Below the pieces are notes generated by a model that was not told the DNA's origin, did not search any database, and saw only the letters and a program-made list of their open reading frames with translations. A stretch of DNA of 64,000 nt from Arsenicicoccus sp. oral taxon 190 (GTDB lineage: Bacteria; Actinomycetota; Actinomycetes; Actinomycetales; Dermatophilaceae), in contig NZ_CP012070.1 in the NCBI RefSeq assembly GCF_001189535.1, forward strand, positions 2,294,001 through 2,358,000. Reading direction: 5' to 3'. Below are positions 33,876-41,961 of the stretch, piece by piece (positions within the stretch are counted from its first letter, which is position 1; each line of letters opens with the position of its first letter). A program made the position numbers and the translations under genes.

Positions 33876-34501
33876 TGAGCGACCCGCAGCACGCCGGCAC
33901 CACCCACCGCACCGCCACCATCACGCGGGCCACCTCCGAGTCCCGCATCGAGCTGACCCTCGACCTCGACGGCACCGGTCGCGGCGAGGTGTCCACGGGG
34001 GTCCGCTTCTACGACCACATGCTCGAGTCGCTGGCGAAGCACTCGCTCATCGACCTCACCGTGCGGGCCGAGGGCGACGTCGACGTGGACGCCCACCACA
34101 CCGTCGAGGACGTCGCCATCTGCCTCGGCCAGGCGCTGCGCGAGGCGCTCGGTGACAAGCGCGGCATCTCGCGCTTCGGCGACGCCATGGTCCCGCTCGA
34201 CGAGGCGCTCGCCCAGGCCGTCGTCGACGTCGCGGGCCGGGCGTTCGTCGTGCACGAGGGCGAGCCCGCCGGGCAGGAGTACGTCATCATCGGCGGGCAG
34301 TACGTCGGCTCGCTGACCCGGCACATCTTCGAGTCGATCGCCCACAACGCGCAGATCGCGCTGCACGTCCGGGTCCTGTCCGGACGCGACCCCCACCACG
34401 TCGTCGAGGCCCAGATCAAGGCCTTCGCCCGGGCGCTGCGCTTCGCCTGCCAGCCCGACCCGCGGGTCCAGGGCATCCCCAGCGCCAAGGGAGCCCTCTG
34501 A
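33875..34501 (+). CDS. hisB: Imidazoleglycerol-phosphate dehydratase
   Basis: A 208-residue monofunctional HisB that dehydrates imidazole glycerol phosphate. The manganese-binding blocks are present: FYDHMLESLAKHS near residue 49 and DAHHTVEDVAI near 75, with the repeated-half motif RHIFESIAHNAQIALH and GRDPHHVVEAQIKAFARAL. There is no phosphatase domain, as is usual in actinobacteria. The open frame extends well upstream, but the ATG at 33875 matches the family start. Confidence 0.96.
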   Translation: MSDPQHAGTTHRTATITRATSESRIELTLDLDGTGRGEVSTGVRFYDHMLESLAKHSLIDLTVRAEGDVDVDAHHTVEDVAICLGQALREALGDKRGISRFGDAMVPLDEALAQAVVDVAGRAFVVHEGEPAGQEYVIIGGQYVGSLTRHIFESIAHNAQIALHVRVLSGRDPHHVVEAQIKAFARALRFACQPDPRVQGIPSAKGAL

Positions 34502-34505
34502 CGTC

Positions 34506-35120
34506 ATGGAGCACGGGGTGCTCCTGGTCCGGGGCAGGCGTGAGCAGGTGATCCGGTGGGTGCGACGCGGCACCCTGCCGGTCCACGTGGTGCCCGGCAC
34601 ACCCTGGACCGCCCTGGTCCCGGCCGGTCCGAGCCGCGCCGCCGAGCCCTACGCCGACGGGGTCGCCATGCTCGCCGCGCACCCCGTCCGGCTCCGGCTC
34701 AAGCCCGCCGTCGGGCTGTGGGTGGACGGCGACCGCGCCGTCATCACCTGCTGGCCGAGCCGGTGGCGCCGCGGCCAGCGGTGGGTGCAGTGGCTGCCGG
34801 GCGAGGGGCCCGGGCCCGTGACGGGGTTCCCCCTGGCGCGCCCGGTGGACCTCGCGCAGGCGACCGGGTTCGGGCGGCAGGAGGGCGCGCCAGGCGCCAT
34901 ACGGGACCTGCTGGGCGACCCAGGGGGGACCGCCGCGGACGTGCTGGAGGACCTGGCGGTCCTCCTCGGGCTGCCCCACGCGGCGGTGCTGCGCGGCAAG
35001 CCCGCCGGGGACCTGCCCGGCGCCGAGCTGGTGGTCCCCGCCGACGAGGCGGTGCAACGGTTCGAGAAGGTCGTGACGGACGAGCAACGGCTCGACACCG
35101 AGGTGGAGGAGGGGCTGTGA
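34506..35120 (+). CDS. Hypothetical protein within the his operon
   Basis: I do not recognise this 204-residue protein. It lies 4 nt after hisB and overlaps hisH (GTGA), so it is co-transcribed and co-translated with his genes. It is soluble-looking, with no signal peptide or membrane span. It is rich in Trp, Arg, Pro and Val in its first 120 residues (VIRWVRRGTLPVHVV, WVDGDRAVITCWPSRWRRG). A short helical C-terminus contains VLEDLAVLLGLP, RFEKVVTDEQR and an acidic end. Third-position GC and codon use look like its neighbours, so it is a real gene. Confidence 0.7.
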   Translation: MEHGVLLVRGRREQVIRWVRRGTLPVHVVPGTPWTALVPAGPSRAAEPYADGVAMLAAHPVRLRLKPAVGLWVDGDRAVITCWPSRWRRGQRWVQWLPGEGPGPVTGFPLARPVDLAQATGFGRQEGAPGAIRDLLGDPGGTAADVLEDLAVLLGLPHAAVLRGKPAGDLPGAELVVPADEAVQRFEKVVTDEQRLDTEVEEGL

Positions 35121-35764
35121 GCGCACCCGACGTGGTGGTGCTGGACTACGGTAGCGGCAACGTCCGCTCGGCCGTGCGCGCGCTGGAGCGCGTCGGCGCG
35201 CAGGTGACGCTGACCGCGGACGAGCGGCGGGTGCTCGACGCCGACGGGCTCTTCGTCCCCGGGGTGGGCAACTTCCACGCCTGCCTGCGCGGTCTGCGCG
35301 CCGTCGACGGGCACCGCCTCATCGACGTGCGACTCTCGGGGTCGCGGCCCGTCCTCGGCATCTGCGTGGGGATGCAGGCCATGTTCGAGGGCTCCACGGA
35401 GCCGTCCGTGCAGGGCGCCGTGCCCGGGCTCGACCAGTGGCCCGGCACCGTGGAGCGGCTCCCCGCCCAGGTCGTCCCGCACATGGGCTGGTCCCGGGTC
35501 GACGCGCCCGCGGGGACGGTGCTCTTCGACGGGGTGCAGGACGAGCGGTTCTACTTCGTGCACTCCTACGCCGTGCAGGACTGGACGCTCGACCCGCACG
35601 GGCCGTTCGAGGTGGTGGCGCCCCGGGTGACCTGGGCCGAGCACGGAGCGCGGTTCGTCGCGGCGGTGGAGAACGGCCCGCTGTCCGCGACCCAGTTCCA
35701 CCCCGAGAAGTCCGGCGACGCCGGCCTGCAGCTGCTCGCCAACTGGGTCGCCACCCTGCGCTGA
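35117..35764 (+). CDS. hisH: Imidazole glycerol phosphate synthase, glutaminase subunit
   Basis: A 215-residue class I glutamine amidotransferase that supplies ammonia to HisF. The catalytic cysteine is in GICVGMQAMFEGS near residue 78, and the His-Glu pair is in QFHPEKSGDAG near the C-terminus. DYGSGNVRS at the N-terminus and HMGWSRV are also typical. Its partner HisF is not in this window. The GTG start overlaps the preceding gene. Confidence 0.95.
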   Translation: MSAPDVVVLDYGSGNVRSAVRALERVGAQVTLTADERRVLDADGLFVPGVGNFHACLRGLRAVDGHRLIDVRLSGSRPVLGICVGMQAMFEGSTEPSVQGAVPGLDQWPGTVERLPAQVVPHMGWSRVDAPAGTVLFDGVQDERFYFVHSYAVQDWTLDPHGPFEVVAPRVTWAEHGARFVAAVENGPLSATQFHPEKSGDAGLQLLANWVATLR

Positions 35765-35807
35765 CCTCCGCCTGGTCCACCTGCACGCCGCGCGGCAGGA
35801 TGACCTC

Positions 35808-37037
35808 ATGAGCTACGACGTCACCGCGCTGCGCGCGCGCATCCCCGCTCTCGACGAGGGCACGGCCTACTTCGACGGGCCGGGCGGCACCCAGACGCCA
35901 CGGGAGATCGGGCAGGCCATCGCCGATGCGCTGACCGCCCCGCTCTCCAACCGCGGGAGCGGCTCCACGAGCCAGCGCAACGCCGAGCAGCACGTCGAGG
36001 ACTTCCGGGCGGCGTGCGGAGACCTGCTCGGCACCGACCCGCGGGGGATCGTCCACGGGCGCAGCTCGACGACGCTGACCTATGACCTGGCTCGCACGCT
36101 GGCCCAGGGCTGGCGCGAGGGCGACGAGGTCGTCGTCACCTCCCTGGACCACGACAGCAACATCCGCCCGTGGGTGACGGCCGCGGAGCGGGCCGGGGCG
36201 ACGGTGCGCTGGTGGGAGCTGGACCCGGCGACGGGGGAGCTGCCGCTCGACCGGCTGACGGCGGTCGTCAGCGACCGGACCAGGTTGGTCGCCATGACCG
36301 GGGCGTCCAACCTGCTCGGCACCCTCCCCGACGTCGCCGCGGCCGTGGCCGTGGCCCACGACGCCGGGGCCCTCCTGCACGTCGACGCCGTGCACCTCGC
36401 CGCCCACCGGCTCATCGACCGGGAGGCGCTCGGGGTCGACACCCTGGTGTGCTCGCCCTACAAGTTCCTCGGGCCGCACTGCGGCGTCCTGGCCGCCGAC
36501 CCCGCTCTGCTGGACACCCTGCACCCGGACAAGCTGGTCCCTTCCACCGACGCCGTGCCGGAGCGCTTCGAGCTGGGGACCCTGCCCTACGAGCTGCTGG
36601 CGGGGGTCACGGCCACCGTCGACCTCCTGGCCGACCTGGCCGACCTGGCTGACCTGGCCGACCTGGCCCCCGGTGACGCGCTCGGCCGCCGAGACCGACT
36701 GGCCGCGTCCTGGGCAGCCGTCCACGACCACGAGAGCTGGCTGCACCGGCTGCTGGAGCAGGGCCTCGCCGAGCTGCCGGGGGTGCGGGTGCTGTCGCGC
36801 GCGGCGCAGCGCACCCCCACCTCCTACCTCGTCGTCGACGGCGTCCCCGGCGAGGAGGTGAGCCGCCGGCTGCTGGAGCACGGGGTACTCGCGCCGGCCG
36901 GCCACTTCTATGCCTACGAGGCGTGGCGGCGGTTGGGCCTCGAGCCCGATGTCGGCGTGCGGGTGGGCCTGGCGCCATACACCTCGGAGGACGACGTCGA
37001 CCGGCTGCTGTCGGCCCTGGGGACCGTCGCCCGGTGA
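35808..37037 (+). CDS. Cysteine-desulfurase-like class V aminotransferase without the catalytic Cys
   Basis: A 409-residue fold-type I PLP enzyme of the class V family, resembling the cysteine desulfurase-like group sometimes modelled as VC1184-like. The PLP lysine is in VCSPYKFLGPHCG near residue 221, with DHDSNIRPW and HVDAVHLAAHR before it. The loop that carries the catalytic cysteine in SufS (GHHCA) reads AGHFYAYEAW here, so desulfurase activity is doubtful and another lyase or transaminase role is more likely. A tandem LADLADLADLADLA stretch occurs near residues 274-288. It lies between hisH and priA but shows no histidine-pathway signature. Confidence 0.8.
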   Translation: MSYDVTALRARIPALDEGTAYFDGPGGTQTPREIGQAIADALTAPLSNRGSGSTSQRNAEQHVEDFRAACGDLLGTDPRGIVHGRSSTTLTYDLARTLAQGWREGDEVVVTSLDHDSNIRPWVTAAERAGATVRWWELDPATGELPLDRLTAVVSDRTRLVAMTGASNLLGTLPDVAAAVAVAHDAGALLHVDAVHLAAHRLIDREALGVDTLVCSPYKFLGPHCGVLAADPALLDTLHPDKLVPSTDAVPERFELGTLPYELLAGVTATVDLLADLADLADLADLAPGDALGRRDRLAASWAAVHDHESWLHRLLEQGLAELPGVRVLSRAAQRTPTSYLVVDGVPGEEVSRRLLEHGVLAPAGHFYAYEAWRRLGLEPDVGVRVGLAPYTSEDDVDRLLSALGTVAR

Positions 37038-37128
37038 CAGCGGCCGGACGAGGAGCCAGCGGCGGGAGCGACGCGTCAGCGCGCGGTCCGGTGGTCGGGC
37101 GGGGCGGCATACGCCTCCCGGCGCGCGA

Positions 37129-37134
37129 TAGCGT
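37129..37134 (+). promoter_or_regulatory. -10 box of a probable leaderless priA promoter
   Basis: TAGCGT ends 6 nt before the GTG at 37141, so priA may have its own promoter apart from hisD. Confidence 0.5.
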
Positions 37135-37140
37135 CGGGGC

Positions 37141-37878
37141 GTGACTGACGCACCTCGCCTGGAGCTCCTGCCCGCCGTCGACGTCGTGGACGGTCGCGCC
37201 GTCCAGCTGGTCCAGGGGGTCGCCGGGTCCGGCGGCGAGTTCGGCGACCCGTGGGAGGCCGCCAAGGCCTGGCAGGACCAGGGCGCCGAGTGGCTGCATC
37301 TCGTCGACCTCGACGCCGCCTTCGGGCGCGGCTCCAACTACGACCTGCTGCGGGACATCGTCGGGCGCCTCGACCTGCAGGTGGAGCTGAGCGGAGGCAT
37401 CCGCGACCAGGCGAGCCTCGAGCGGGCGCTCGCCACGGGCTGCCGCCGCGTCAACATCGGCACCGCGGCGCTGGAGGACCCGGAGTGGACCCGGCGCGCC
37501 ATCGGGGAGTTCGGCGACCAGGTGGCCATCGGACTCGACGTCCGCGGCACCACCCTCGCTGCTCGCGGCTGGACCCAGGAGGGCGGCGACCTGTGGGAGA
37601 CCCTGGCGCGCCTCGACGCCGAGGGCTGCGCCCGCTACGTCGTCACCGACGTCAACAAGGACGGCATGATGGCCGGCGCCAACGTCGACCTGCTGAGCCA
37701 GGTCTGCCAGGCCACCGACCGGCCGGTGGTCGCCTCCGGCGGCGTCTCCACCCTCGAGGACATCATCGCCATCCGGGGCCTCGTGCCGCAGGGGGTGGAG
37801 GGCGCGATCGTCGGATCCGCGCTCTACAAGGGTGCCTTCACGCTGCCCCAGGCCCTGGACGCCGCAGGGCGCCCCTGA
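37141..37878 (+). CDS. priA: Bifunctional phosphoribosyl isomerase PriA (HisA/TrpF)
   Basis: A 245-residue TIM barrel. In actinobacteria lacking trpF this enzyme isomerises both ProFAR (histidine pathway) and PRA (tryptophan pathway). Catalytic aspartates are in LLPAVDVVDG near residue 11 and VVTDVNKDGMM near 174. Phosphate-binding loops are ELSGGIRD and VASGGVST. The arginine-rich loop seen in PriA (DVRGTTLAARGW) supports dual function over plain HisA, but whether a separate trpF exists in this genome is not known from the window. Confidence 0.88.
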   Translation: MTDAPRLELLPAVDVVDGRAVQLVQGVAGSGGEFGDPWEAAKAWQDQGAEWLHLVDLDAAFGRGSNYDLLRDIVGRLDLQVELSGGIRDQASLERALATGCRRVNIGTAALEDPEWTRRAIGEFGDQVAIGLDVRGTTLAARGWTQEGGDLWETLARLDAEGCARYVVTDVNKDGMMAGANVDLLSQVCQATDRPVVASGGVSTLEDIIAIRGLVPQGVEGAIVGSALYKGAFTLPQALDAAGRP

Positions 37879-37883
37879 CCGCC

Positions 37884-38702
37884 ATGCCCGACCACCCGAT
37901 CGACCCCAGGATCCGACGCCGTATGGCGGACCACGAACCCGTCGCCGGCCGCGACACCGGCGGGGTGCCGTGGCACGGGCGGGAGCTGACCGACAACCCC
38001 TTCGCCCAGGACACCGGCAACGTCGACCCGCTGCTCGCGGCCGCCCTCGCAGACCCGGACGAGGAGGCCCTGCTGGCAGCGGTGGCCCGGGCCCGGTTGT
38101 TCGTGCCCGTCGTCGCCGCCCCCGGCGACGAGGCGGCCGCCGGCACCGACTCCGTGGCCGACATGGCCACGGTCGTCCTCACCAGCCCGGACGGGGAGCG
38201 GGCGCTGCCGGCGTTCTCGAGCCTGACCGCGCTGACCGGGTGGGACGCCGCGGCGCGCCCGGTGCCGGTCACGGCCCAGACCCTGGCGCAGGCGGCGGTG
38301 CAGGAGCGCTGCGACGCGGTCGTGGTCGACCTCGGCCACGAGCAGGCGCGGGTGCTGCGGGCGTCCATGGTCTACGCCCTCGCCCAGGGACGCGCCTGGG
38401 TCCCGGCCGACCAGGACGTGGTGGTGGGGGAGTCGGTCGACACGGCCCGGGCCGCCGTGGTCGCCGACGAGCGGCTCCACGGACTGGTCCACGACGTCCG
38501 GGTCGGCGGTCTGACACCCTCGGGCGAGCTGCGGGTCGACGTGGTCGTGCCGCGCGGGCTGGACCGTCAGACCCTGCACCTGGTGCTGGCGGAGGTCGGC
38601 CGGCAGCTGTCGGGGGACGTCGAGCTGCGGGCGCGGATCGACGGCGTGACCTTCTCGGTCGTCGCGGGTCCCGGTGCTGGCCCGGTTTCCCCGATAGGCT
38701 GA
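37884..38702 (+). CDS. SseB-family protein
   Basis: A 272-residue soluble protein. The middle (about residues 45-150) matches the SseB N-terminal domain: LFVPVVAAPGDE, a strand-rich segment, then ALPAFSSLTALTGW and a run of helices. The C-terminal 110 residues, with VHDVRVGGLTPSGELRVDVVV, resemble the SseB C-terminal domain seen in actinobacterial members. Function is unknown; the family is named for an enhanced serine sensitivity phenotype. It begins 6 nt after priA and is the usual gene there in many actinobacteria. Confidence 0.8.
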   Translation: MPDHPIDPRIRRRMADHEPVAGRDTGGVPWHGRELTDNPFAQDTGNVDPLLAAALADPDEEALLAAVARARLFVPVVAAPGDEAAAGTDSVADMATVVLTSPDGERALPAFSSLTALTGWDAAARPVPVTAQTLAQAAVQERCDAVVVDLGHEQARVLRASMVYALAQGRAWVPADQDVVVGESVDTARAAVVADERLHGLVHDVRVGGLTPSGELRVDVVVPRGLDRQTLHLVLAEVGRQLSGDVELRARIDGVTFSVVAGPGAGPVSPIG

Positions 38703-38736
38703 TACCCGGGTGCAGGTGTCACCTCACCATCACGTA

Positions 38737-38742
38737 GCGTGA
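38737..38742 (+). promoter_or_regulatory. Possible -10 box for the hexapeptide acyltransferase gene
   Basis: TAGCGT lies 49 nt before the ATG at 38792, which has its own strong GGAGGAGC ribosome binding site. Confidence 0.35.
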
Positions 38743-38791
38743 CCACGATCGTGTCAAGGCGAGCCAGGCTGCCGCACGCGGAGGAGCATCG

Positions 38792-39430
38792 ATGACGCAG
38801 CAGGACGCGGAGACCGGCGTCACCCACCAGCGCGACGCCGCGGAGCCGGCCAACCCCCTCAAGACGCGCCTGCTCGCCGGCTCTCAGCTGTTGCAGACGA
38901 TCCGGGAGGACCGGCAGACCAACCTCGGGTGGCTCGAGCCCGGTTTCCACGCGCTCGCCGCCTACCGCCTCGGGCGGTGGGCCCTCGATGCCCGCGACGA
39001 GCCCACGTGGAAGCGGCGCGGCGCCGAGCTGGCCTACGCGGTGGGCCACCGGGTCTCGGTCAACGTCTACGGCATCGACCTCCCCCGCACCGCCAGCATC
39101 GGGCGACGTGTCGTCGTCCAGGAGGCTGCCATCGGCGTCCACCCCCAGTCGGTGATCGGTGACGACTGCGTGCTGCGCAAGGGGTGCACGATCGGCGGGA
39201 CGACCGGGGGCGACACCTTCGGGGAGCAGGCTCCGGTCGTGGGTGACGGCGTCAGCATCGGCGTCAACGCGGTCGTGGCGGGCAGGATCACCGTGGGCGA
39301 TCACGCCGCCATCGGGCCCAACGCCGCCGTCCTGCGTGACGTCCCTGCAGCAGCCACGGTCATCGCGCCCAAGCCGCGGGTCATCCAGGGGCTGTCCAGC
39401 AACGTGGCTCGCGTGGGGGACGAGGGCTGA
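38792..39430 (+). CDS. Serine acetyltransferase-like hexapeptide-repeat acyltransferase
   Basis: A 212-residue protein with a helical N-terminal half and a left-handed beta-helix from about residue 95 (ASIGRRVVVQEAAIG, VIGDDCVLRKGCTIGG, VVGDGVSIGVNAVV, ITVGDHAAIGPNAAV). The overall layout matches CysE. The CysE aspartate is kept (YGID), but the block that carries the catalytic histidine (LDHATG in E. coli CysE) reads VVQEAAIG, so the His appears replaced. The protein may acylate something other than serine. No cysK is adjacent. Confidence 0.7.
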   Translation: MTQQDAETGVTHQRDAAEPANPLKTRLLAGSQLLQTIREDRQTNLGWLEPGFHALAAYRLGRWALDARDEPTWKRRGAELAYAVGHRVSVNVYGIDLPRTASIGRRVVVQEAAIGVHPQSVIGDDCVLRKGCTIGGTTGGDTFGEQAPVVGDGVSIGVNAVVAGRITVGDHAAIGPNAAVLRDVPAAATVIAPKPRVIQGLSSNVARVGDEG

Positions 39431-39434
39431 CCCG

Positions 39435-41012
39435 TCACGCCGTGGTGTGACGCACCGTCCCGCCGACCACGGTCGTGAGCGCCCGCACCACACCCAGCTC
39501 GGCCGGCGGCAGCTGCCAGGGGTCGCCGCTCCACGCCACGAGGTCCGCCACCGCGCCGGGCCGCAGCATCCCGGTGCCGGCGGGTCGGCCCGCCGCGCGG
39601 GCCGGCGCCACGGTGAAGCCGTGGACCGCCTGGTCGACGGCGAGCCGCTCCCGCGGCTCGAACCCGCCTGGTGGATAACCGGTCTCGAGCTCCTGCCGGG
39701 TCACTGCGGCCTGGATCCCCGCCATCGGGTCGGGCTCCTCCACCGGGGCGTCGGACCCGAGGACCACCAGGGCCCCGGCCCGCAACAGGCTCGCCCACGC
39801 GTAGGACCGCAGGTCCCGGCCGGCTAGCAGCCGCTCGACGAGCCGGATGTCGCTGGTGCAGTGGGTCGGCTGCATGCTGGCGACGACGTCCAGCGCGGCG
39901 AGCCGCGCCACGTCGTCCGGTCGCAGGTGCTGGGTGTGCTCGATCCGGTGGCGCAGGGCCGGCGGCCCCGCGAGACGCCGGGCCTCGGCATACGCCGTCA
40001 GGACCCGATGGTTGGCCTCGTCCCCGATGGCGTGCGTGGCGACGCTGATCCCGGCCCGCGTGGCGCGCACCACGACGTCCACGAGCTCGGGCACCCCGAC
40101 GACCTCGATCCCGTGCCCGCCGTCCGGGAAGGGCTCGCCCATGTGGCACGTGTGCGACCCGAGCGCACCGTCGCTGAACACCTTGACCGGGCCGGTGGAC
40201 AGCCAGGCGTCCCCGTCGCCGGTGCGGCGGCCCTCGCCGATCGCCCGATCCAGGGCCTCGAGCGGGACGGACTTGTGGACCCGGAGCGCGAGCTCGCCTG
40301 CGGCTCGCAGACTTTCGTATGCCGCCCGCGCGTCCTCCCCGTCGAAGCAGTGGACCCCGGTGAGGCCCACGGCGAGCAGGCGCTGCTGGGCCACCCGCAG
40401 CTGCTGGGTGAGGTCACCGGAGTGGAGCGTCATGAGGTGCTCCCCGCCCAGGGTGGCGGACTCGCGCAGGATCCCGGTCGCGCGGCCGTGGGCGTCGCGC
40501 TCGATGGTGCCACCGGGTGGGTCGGGGGTGTGGTCGTTGATCGAGAGGTGCTGCAGGGCAAGGGAGTTGACCCAGTGCGTGTGGCCGTCGATCGACGGGA
40601 GGACCGCCGGTCGGTCGGGGCAGACCCGGTCGAGGGCGTCGCGGCCGGGCAGCCCCTCGGGCCAGTCGTTGGCGTCCCACCGGCCGCCGAAGACCCACCG
40701 GCCGGGCTCGAGCCCCGCGACGAAACGGGCGATCGTCGCCAGCGCGTCCCGCTGCGTGGCGCAGGCCCGCAGGTCGACCGTGGTCAGGTCGCGCGCGTAG
40801 CCCGCCGTGTGGATGTGCGCGTCCACCAGCCCCGGGGTGACCGTCGCCCCGCCCAGCCCGATCGTGCTCGTGATCCCCGTGGTGTGCGCCCGGAGCTCGT
40901 CAGCCGTGCCCACCGCCAGGACGTGCTCGCCCTCGGTGAGCAGCGCGGTGGCGACCGGGTGGGCGGGGTCCAGCGTCCGGAGGTCCGCGTCGACCCACAG
41001 CGTGCGCGTCAC
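39435..41012 (-). CDS. Amidohydrolase family protein (YtcJ-like)
   Basis: A 525-residue metal-dependent hydrolase of the amidohydrolase_3/YtcJ group. Metal ligands are in VDAHIHTAGYARD near residue 67, RHRIEHTQH near 360 and LGSDAPVEEPDP near 420. The C-terminal strand domain (PGAVADLVAWSGDP) is complete. The GTG at 41012 starts a standard N-terminus (TRTLWVDADLRTLDP); the frame continues upstream through the neighbouring gene. The substrate is unknown. It diverges from the pentapeptide-repeat gene. Confidence 0.85.
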   Translation of the reverse strand: MTRTLWVDADLRTLDPAHPVATALLTEGEHVLAVGTADELRAHTTGITSTIGLGGATVTPGLVDAHIHTAGYARDLTTVDLRACATQRDALATIARFVAGLEPGRWVFGGRWDANDWPEGLPGRDALDRVCPDRPAVLPSIDGHTHWVNSLALQHLSINDHTPDPPGGTIERDAHGRATGILRESATLGGEHLMTLHSGDLTQQLRVAQQRLLAVGLTGVHCFDGEDARAAYESLRAAGELALRVHKSVPLEALDRAIGEGRRTGDGDAWLSTGPVKVFSDGALGSHTCHMGEPFPDGGHGIEVVGVPELVDVVVRATRAGISVATHAIGDEANHRVLTAYAEARRLAGPPALRHRIEHTQHLRPDDVARLAALDVVASMQPTHCTSDIRLVERLLAGRDLRSYAWASLLRAGALVVLGSDAPVEEPDPMAGIQAAVTRQELETGYPPGGFEPRERLAVDQAVHGFTVAPARAAGRPAGTGMLRPGAVADLVAWSGDPWQLPPAELGVVRALTTVVGGTVRHTTA

Positions 41013-41147
41013 GGGTCGAGGGCTCGCGCGAGGGGTGTGGTCACAGGGCGAGGGTAGCGGCCGGGGGCCCTCCCGGCCGGGACCATCCCTGCCAGGCTGG
41101 CCACCACCCCTGCCATGCACGCCGCCACCCCTGCCATGCTGGCCGTC

Positions 41148-41741
41148 ATGACCACCGACGTGACGGGACGCCGCTTCGCCGGCGAGGACTGGTATGCCCG
41201 CGAGCTCGTGGGGGAGCGGTTCGTCGACTGCGAGCTGGTGGACGTCGACCTGACCGAGGCGACGATCACGGACTGCGCCTTCGAGGGCACCAGGTTCCGC
41301 AACGTGCGGCTCAACGCCGCCCGCCTGGAGCGCACCCGCCTGACGGGCTGCACCTTCGAGGGGTCGTCCTTCTTCGACGCCACCCTGGTCGGCTGCAAGC
41401 TGACCGGCAGCGAGCTCGTCGGGTGCACCCTCCTGCCGCTGACCGTGGAGGGCGGGGACTGGTCCTACGTCTCGCTGCGGCAGGCGGACCTGCGTCGGCT
41501 CGAGCTGACGGAGGTCAACCTCGAGGAGGCCGACCTCACCGAGGCCGACCTGACGGGCGCCGCGATCCACTCCTGCCGTATGGCGCGCGCCGTGCTCCGG
41601 GGGGTGGTCATGCGGGGCGCCTCGCTGGTCGGTAGCGACCTGGCCGGGATCCAGCTCGCCGAGGTCGACCTGCGTGGCGTGACGATCGACCTGGCGCAGG
41701 CCGCGCTCGTCGCCGAGTCGCTCGGCGCCACCGTCGTGTGA
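41148..41741 (+). CDS. Pentapeptide-repeat protein
   Basis: A 197-residue protein dominated by A(D/N)LXX-type pentapeptide repeats: LVDVDLTEATITDCAFEGTRF, LNAARLERTRLTGCTF, LVGCKLTGSELVGCTL and, later, RQADLRRLELTEVNLEEADLTEADLTG. These fold into a right-handed quadrilateral beta helix. Some relatives (Qnr, MfpA) mimic DNA and protect gyrase, and the McbG group also acts on gyrase; many others are uncharacterised. The ATG at 41148 is preceded by CATGCT 7 nt upstream. Short repeats of CCCCTGCCATGC precede the start at about 41107-41140. Confidence 0.85.
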   Translation: MTTDVTGRRFAGEDWYARELVGERFVDCELVDVDLTEATITDCAFEGTRFRNVRLNAARLERTRLTGCTFEGSSFFDATLVGCKLTGSELVGCTLLPLTVEGGDWSYVSLRQADLRRLELTEVNLEEADLTEADLTGAAIHSCRMARAVLRGVVMRGASLVGSDLAGIQLAEVDLRGVTIDLAQAALVAESLGATVV

Positions 41742-41747
41742 CCGCGC

Positions 41748-41902
41748 TCAGCGCAGGCGGCGGGCGGCGTGCTGCAGCCCCTGCCGCACCCGCTCCAGGT
41801 CGGCCGGGGTGGCCCGGTCCATCGGGATGGTCGCGCACAGCGCGACGCGTGCACGCCAGCTGCGCCCCTTGAGCGGGATGGAGACGCCGCCGAGCGGTGT
41901 TC
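41748..41902 (-). pseudogene. C-terminal remnant, possibly of an IclR-type regulator
   Basis: On the minus strand an open frame reads TPLGGVSIPLKGRSWRARV, then VALCATIPMDRATPADLERV and ends QHAARRLR before a stop at 41748. The pattern (a strand pair then a helix with an LxxAARRL end) resembles the effector-domain end of IclR-family regulators. It begins abruptly at the xfp terminator hairpin, with no start codon, so the rest of the gene is missing. The assignment is tentative. Confidence 0.35.
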
Positions 41903-41938
41903 CGAGTCGCCCGACCCCCGACGGGGTCGGGCGACTCG
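41903..41938 (-). terminator. Terminator hairpin after the phosphoketolase gene
   Basis: A perfect 16-bp stem (41903-41918 with 41923-41938) closes on loop CGAC, 24 nt beyond the stop of xfp. Confidence 0.75.
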
Positions 41939-41961
41939 CGCGCTCGCCGCTCCGCCGGCGG

